Assembly: GCF_904063055.1 (NCBI RefSeq)
Contig: NZ_CAJFCN010000002.1
Location: 248,001-312,000 of the forward strand
DNA: 64,000 bases
Reading direction: 5' to 3'
Origin: Pseudomonas paracarnis
GTDB taxonomy: Bacteria > Pseudomonadota > Gammaproteobacteria > Pseudomonadales > Pseudomonadaceae
The notes beneath the pieces were generated by a model that did not search any database, was not told the origin of the DNA, and was given only the letters and a program-made list of their open reading frames with translations. How positions within the stretch are numbered: position 1 is the stretch's first letter; every line of letters starts with the position of its first letter. The position numbers and the translations under genes are program-made. Shown here one piece after another: positions 63,920-64,000 of this stretch.

Positions 63920-64000
63920 TTAGCCCTGCAAGGCAGCCAAAGTCAGGTCCAGGCAATGGCGGGCCTTGGTGACCAGCTCGTCGATTTCAGCCTTGCTGAT
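63920..64000 (-). CDS. spuC: 3' end of a putrescine-pyruvate aminotransferase (SpuC), cut by the window edge
   Basis: The last 26 codons and the TAA stop (63920-63922) of a minus-strand gene are visible; they read ISKAEIDELVTKARHCLDLT and then LAALQG. This fits the C-terminal helix of class III aminotransferases. Position just before spuD is that of spuC, whose product transaminates putrescine with pyruvate. The identification rests mostly on context, since so little is visible. Confidence 0.65.
   Translation of the reverse strand: MSKAEIDELVTKARHCLDLTLAALQG

Overview
The window is chromosomal DNA of a fluorescent Pseudomonas, most likely the P. fluorescens group. The evidence is the high GC content, the many doublets of the GTGGGAGCTGGCTTGCC repeat typical of that group, and a gene order that matches, from memory, P. 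aeruginosa PAO1 from about PA0299 (spuC) to PA0372 (zinc protease). Genes are tightly packed. I see no tRNA, rRNA, CRISPR array, prophage or insertion sequence.

Layout. 1-9.9 kb: the end of an M16 peptidase, rsmD, a YheT-type hydrolase, a mercaptopyruvate sulfurtransferase, a TetR/aldehyde dehydrogenase/Tat lipoprotein/GMC oxidoreductase oxidation module, coaD, a YfhL-type ferredoxin and mutM. 9.9-19.1 kb: an HDOD protein, an RlmI-like methyltransferase, a Bcr/CflA drug efflux pump, ilvD, a phosphorylcholine phosphatase, a cystine symporter and folA. 19.1-21.9 kb: a DUF2868 membrane protein overlapping a DUF3482 GTPase. 21.9-31.4 kb is an accessory block. It holds a phosphonate-uptake and catabolism cluster (PhnZ-like HD oxygenase, FAD oxidoreductase, three-gene ABC importer, LysR regulator) and the divergent cadA/cadR metal-resistance pair. 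31.5-40.9 kb: thyA-lgt, an NRDE protein, rppH-ptsP, a HAD phosphatase, a DUF2269 protein, ilvA and rpiA. 41-51 kb: an AaaA-like autotransporter aminopeptidase, tandem SdiA-regulated proteins, an FAH-family protein, D-2-hydroxyglutarate dehydrogenase divergent from serA, and small periplasmic proteins. 51-58 kb: DUF2059, alpha/beta hydrolase and DUF6436 proteins, a HacB-like acylase, and a GlxA-type regulator divergent from an HD protein. 58.3-64 kb: the spuHGFED polyamine importer and the 3' end of spuC.

How genes work together. Amino-acid synthesis is spread along the window (ilvD, ilvA, serA). SerA and the D-2-hydroxyglutarate dehydrogenase are divergent and functionally linked, because SerA can make D-2-hydroxyglutarate that the dehydrogenase recycles. 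rppH and ptsP form an operon linking RNA decay with nitrogen PTS signalling. The spu genes import putrescine and spermidine, and spuC starts putrescine catabolism.

The least explained parts are these: a phosphonate cluster that carries a complete PhnZ active site but no visible hydroxylase partner; a 157-residue binding protein apparently missing most of its second lobe; the DUF2868/DUF3482 GTPase pair; the GMC/Tat-lipoprotein pair with a palindromic operator inside its promoter; and 16 REP doublets plus 3 copies of a second repeat, which fall into a few whole-element classes. I did not find a clearly new defence or mobile system.
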